Below, piece by piece: positions 6,215 through 7,684 of a DNA stretch of 7,684 nt (the stretch's first letter is position 1; each line of letters opens with the position of its first letter). Both the position numbers and the translations under genes were made by a program. Location: assembly GCA_021413535.1 (NCBI GenBank), contig JAIOQF010000026.1, positions 1-7,684 on the forward strand, given 5' to 3'. The DNA comes from Verrucomicrobiota bacterium. Lineage in GTDB: Bacteria > Verrucomicrobiota > Verrucomicrobiia > Verrucomicrobiales > Verrucomicrobiaceae. The notes beneath the pieces were generated by a model. It was not told the origin of the DNA and did no database searches. It saw only the letters and a program-made list of their open reading frames with translations.

Positions 6215-6829
6215 TCAATCATTATGCTGATTGGCAGCAAGCCACGCCGCCACCTTGGCCAGGGCGCGGGCGCGATGGCTCAGCTGATTTTTGGTTTCGG
6301 CAGGCAAGGTGCCAAAACTATTATTGAAGCCATCAGGAACAAACAGCACGTCATAGCCGAAGCCGCCCGCACCCTCCTCCTCCAAAAGTAAGCGGCCTTC
6401 CACGGCACCATCGAACACACCCAGCACCGCGCCATCCCTGGCCAGACACATGCAGCAGCGAAAGCGGCCTGTGAAAGGTTGTGCGGCTCCCTGTCGCGAG
6501 AGCTGGGCCAGCTCGTCTTTCAGCTTGTTGCGATTGTCCGCGTCGCCTGCACCAACGCCAGCATAGCGCGCGGAGATCACACCGGGAGCGCCGCCCAGCG
6601 CATCCACTTCCAAGCCGGAATCGTCTGAAAGAACAAGCATTCCGGGCAAGGCCTGACTCGCAGCCACAGCTTTGATGGCGGCGTTTTCTGCGAAGATCGC
6701 ACCCGTCTCCTCGGGTTGCGGGAGATGAGGATGACTGCTGAGGTCTTCGATCTTCCAGCCGTCGCCAAGCATGGCGCGAATTTCCTTCGTCTTGTGTCGA
6801 TTGCCGGTGGCGACAAAAAGCTTTTGCAT
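6215..6829 (-). CDS. rdgB: XTP/dITP pyrophosphatase (RdgB/HAM1 family)
   Basis: This 204-residue cytoplasmic enzyme hydrolyses non-canonical purine triphosphates (dITP, XTP) to the monophosphate plus PPi, keeping them out of DNA and RNA. The family motifs run in order: FVATGNRHKTKE (5-16), EETGAIFAENAAIKA (40-54), LSDDSGLEVDALGGAPGVISARYAG (67-91) with the catalytic Asp pair 69-70, GFGYDVLF (156-163) and SHRARAL from 184. The usual GFGYDP has Val161 in place of Pro, a mild deviation. The start is decided by AGGGA (bases 6835-6839) five nt before the ATG at 6829; an ATG two codons upstream overlaps that site. An in-frame extension reaching 6862 has no family similarity. The gene follows rnpB on the same strand after ~70 bp and precedes the M42 peptidase gene. 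Confidence 0.95.
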   Translation of the reverse strand: MQKLFVATGNRHKTKEIRAMLGDGWKIEDLSSHPHLPQPEETGAIFAENAAIKAVAASQALPGMLVLSDDSGLEVDALGGAPGVISARYAGVGAGDADNRNKLKDELAQLSRQGAAQPFTGRFRCCMCLARDGAVLGVFDGAVEGRLLLEEEGAGGFGYDVLFVPDGFNNSFGTLPAETKNQLSHRARALAKVAAWLAANQHND

Positions 6830-6899
6830 GATCATCCCTAGCACGCCAGACCGCACGGCCAAATGCGGATTTTAGGTTTGTCGTTTCATGCGAGAGAGT

Positions 6900-7323
6900 G
6901 GGTCGGCCGGTGTAAGCCGGATTCTGTGCCCCGCCATTGCTGGCGGTGTGGCGGTCATTTCTCTCGACGCGGATCTTGCGACCCGCGAGCCCCGCTTGCG
7001 CGGAGTGCGACTAATACCCGAGGGGTTCCTCCCGCTTGCGCGGGATTGCGGCCAGGCGGGCCTTTCCTCTGTTCTGTCTTGCACCGCGTGGGGTTTGTCC
7101 TGCCTCCTTCCTTGCGGTTGGAGCGGTGAGCTCTTGCCTCGCCTTTTCACCCTGGCCGCACGGATTGCTCCGCACGGTGGTATATTTTCTGTGACACTTT
7201 CCGTGACCGGCGGCTTGCGACGCCAGCCCCCACCCTTGCGAGCGGCACGCTGCCTTGTGGTGTCCGGACTTTCCTCTCCCAAACGCCTTGCGACAAATGG
7301 CAGCGACAGCCCCCGGCCGACCC
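6900..7323 (-). ncRNA. rnpB: RNase P RNA (type A-like)
   Basis: This is the catalytic RNA of RNase P, which matures tRNA 5' ends. On the minus strand the ends pair as an 11-bp P1 stem: GGGTCGGCCGG (7323-7313) with CCGGCCGACCC (6910-6900). The universal P4 sequences are present: GAGGAAAGTCCGGAC near the 5' end (around 7276-7262) and CACAGAATCCGGCTTAC near the 3' end (around 6928-6912). Also visible are ACAAACCCCACG...GTGCAAGAC, the CGGGTA segment expected to contact the tRNA CCA end, and GAAATGACCGCC before the 3' end, which pairs with GGCTGTC near the 5' end as P2. The length of about 424 nt is slightly long for type A. At least seven hairpins carry GCAA tetraloops. Exact mature ends are not certain; they are taken from the P1 stem. 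Confidence 0.95.
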
Positions 7324-7328
7324 GATTC

Positions 7329-7356
7329 AAGCTACAAGGCAGAAGGCACAAGGCAA
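7329..7356 (-). promoter_or_regulatory. Candidate rnpB promoter
   Basis: On the minus strand TTGCCT (7356-7351), a 16-nt spacer and TAGCTT (7334-7329) end 6 nt before the predicted rnpB 5' end at 7323, which is the right geometry for a sigma-70-type promoter. The matches are modest (4/6 and 3/6). The -35 lies inside the heptamer repeat, which offers several TTGCCT copies seven bp apart. Confidence 0.35.
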
Positions 7357-7382
7357 GAGGCAAGAGGCAAGAGGCAAGAGGC
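7334..7382. repeat. Tandem heptamer repeat, 7 copies of a 7-bp unit
   Basis: Read in heptamers from 7334, the sequence is ACAAGGC, AGAAGGC, ACAAGGC and then AAGAGGC four times, ending at 7382. The last four are identical. It begins 11 bp upstream of the predicted rnpB 5' end. Such a run could change copy number by slipped-strand mispairing. Confidence 0.85.
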
Positions 7383-7457
7383 GCAAGAAAGTCCGTCGTT
7401 AAGAACAGTGCCCAGCGCGTCGGTGACTCTGATTCTTCTACCTCTTGCCTTGTGCCT
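7344..7457. repeat. 17-bp inverted repeat built from the heptamer units
   Basis: AGGCACAAGGCAAGAGG at 7344-7360 is exactly complementary to CCTCTTGCCTTGTGCCT at 7441-7457, with 80 bp between. The right copy extends to 7464 as about four heptamers on the minus strand. The arms can also pair in shifted registers. It lies between the divergent rnpB and acs genes. Confidence 0.8.
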
Positions 7458-7479
7458 CTTGCCTTCCGCTACTCTGTCA

Positions 7480-7508
7480 TTGACTCGCACCCCGTTTTTT
7501 CCCACAAT
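7480..7508 (+). promoter_or_regulatory. Candidate acs promoter
   Basis: TTGACT (7480-7485, 5/6 to the -35 consensus), a 17-bp spacer and CACAAT (7503-7508, 4/6 to the -10 consensus) lie 30 bp upstream of the acs ATG. This would give a leader of roughly 20-25 nt. It is the best sigma-70-like pair I see in the window. The leader is C-rich and has no Shine-Dalgarno. Confidence 0.5.
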
Positions 7509-7538
7509 CACCCCCCGCATCCCATTCGTCACACACCC

Positions 7539-7684
7539 ATGAGCACCGACTTCAAATCACTCCAGATCGAAAACCGCGTCTTCCCGCCATCCGCCGAATT
7601 TCAGGCCAAGGCCCGCATCAGCAGCATGGATGATTACAAAAAGCTGCACGCGGAATCAATTAATTCGCCAGACACCTTCTGGGC
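7539..7684 (+). CDS. acs: Acetyl-CoA synthetase, N-terminal part (runs off the right edge)
   Basis: The frame starts at the ATG at 7539 and stays open to the end (48 full codons). The N-terminus carries the opening landmarks of AMP-forming acetyl-CoA synthetase: ENRVFPPSAEFQAKARISSMDDYKKLH followed by SPDTFW, matching the ENRVFPPP-E-F and P-x-x-FW pattern of Acs. The enzyme makes acetyl-CoA from acetate, ATP and CoA through acetyl-AMP. The AMP-binding and C-terminal domains, including the acetylatable Lys, lie outside the window, so a propionyl-CoA synthetase relative cannot be fully excluded. There is no Shine-Dalgarno; the start is set by the family N-terminus. It is divergent from rnpB. 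An acetate-activating enzyme would suit a cell that releases acetate from acetylated glycans, but genomic distance alone does not prove a link with the esterase cluster. Confidence 0.85.
   Translation, partial: MSTDFKSLQIENRVFPPSAEFQAKARISSMDDYKKLHAESINSPDTFW

Noticed and set aside
5329..6327. Long plus-strand open frame of 332 codons
   Set aside because: It lies antisense to the M42 peptidase and part of rdgB, both of which have complete motif sets. It reads as His/Arg-rich low-similarity sequence with no family motif or ribosome binding site.
6846..6870. Rho-independent terminator after rnpB
   Set aside because: On the minus strand CCGCA and TGCGG form only a 5-bp stem with an 8-nt loop and no T-run follows, so I do not call a terminator here.
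6872..7363. Open frames of 88, 95 and 163 codons across the RNase P RNA gene, on both strands
   Set aside because: They cover rnpB, whose P1 and P4 sequences are unmistakable. GC-rich structured RNA genes often have few stops; the translations are Arg/Pro-rich without motifs.
7334..7464. CRISPR-like array
   Set aside because: The repeat unit is 7 bp with no spacers between units, and the second block is inverted, so this is a microsatellite and not a CRISPR.

Overview
The window is moderately GC-rich bacterial DNA with tightly packed genes on both strands. Secreted SASA/SGNH carbohydrate esterases in tandem, a galactose-binding-like module fused to one of them, small secreted proteins and mostly weak Shine-Dalgarno sites suggest a polysaccharide-degrading Verrucomicrobiota or Planctomycetota member, with the former more likely. 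This is inference from gene content; no 16S or other taxonomic marker is present apart from the RNase P RNA.

Layout. (1) 1-2727, plus strand: three consecutive secreted esterase/lipase-like proteins. The first lacks its 5' end; the second is a complete SASA-type sialate O-acetylesterase-like protein; the third is an SGNH domain followed by an F5/8 C (galactose-binding-like) domain. Gaps of 22 and 30 bp suggest one transcript for removing acetyl groups from extracellular glycans. (2) 2728-3008: convergent intergenic space with a short hairpin, a 12-bp palindrome and one doubtful 37-codon ORF. (3) 3009-3857, minus strand: a PIG-L/LmbE-family deacetylase. (4) 3858-3973: divergent promoter region with two abutting 10-bp palindromes. 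(5) 3974-5030, plus strand: an unrecognised secreted 180-aa protein, then an ecotin-family serine protease inhibitor that has no cysteines and a predicted Leu P1 residue. (6) 5086-6829, minus strand: an M42 metallo-aminopeptidase preceded by RdgB/HAM1-type XTP/dITP pyrophosphatase. (7) 6900-7323, minus strand: the RNase P RNA gene rnpB, with almost every hairpin capped by a GCAA tetraloop. (8) 7324-7538: a divergent regulatory region with a 7-bp tandem repeat and an inverted copy of it, followed by a good -35/-10 pair. (9) 7539 to the end, plus strand: the first 48 codons of acetyl-CoA synthetase.

The left half (esterases, deacetylase, ecotin, unknown secreted protein) looks like accessory extracytoplasmic functions. 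The right half (M42 peptidase, rdgB, rnpB, acs) is housekeeping. I see no CRISPR array, transposase, phage gene, tRNA or rRNA. The points most worth checking are the disulfide-free ecotin, the GCAA-rich rnpB with an apparent extra hairpin, and the heptamer repeats in the rnpB-acs promoter region.
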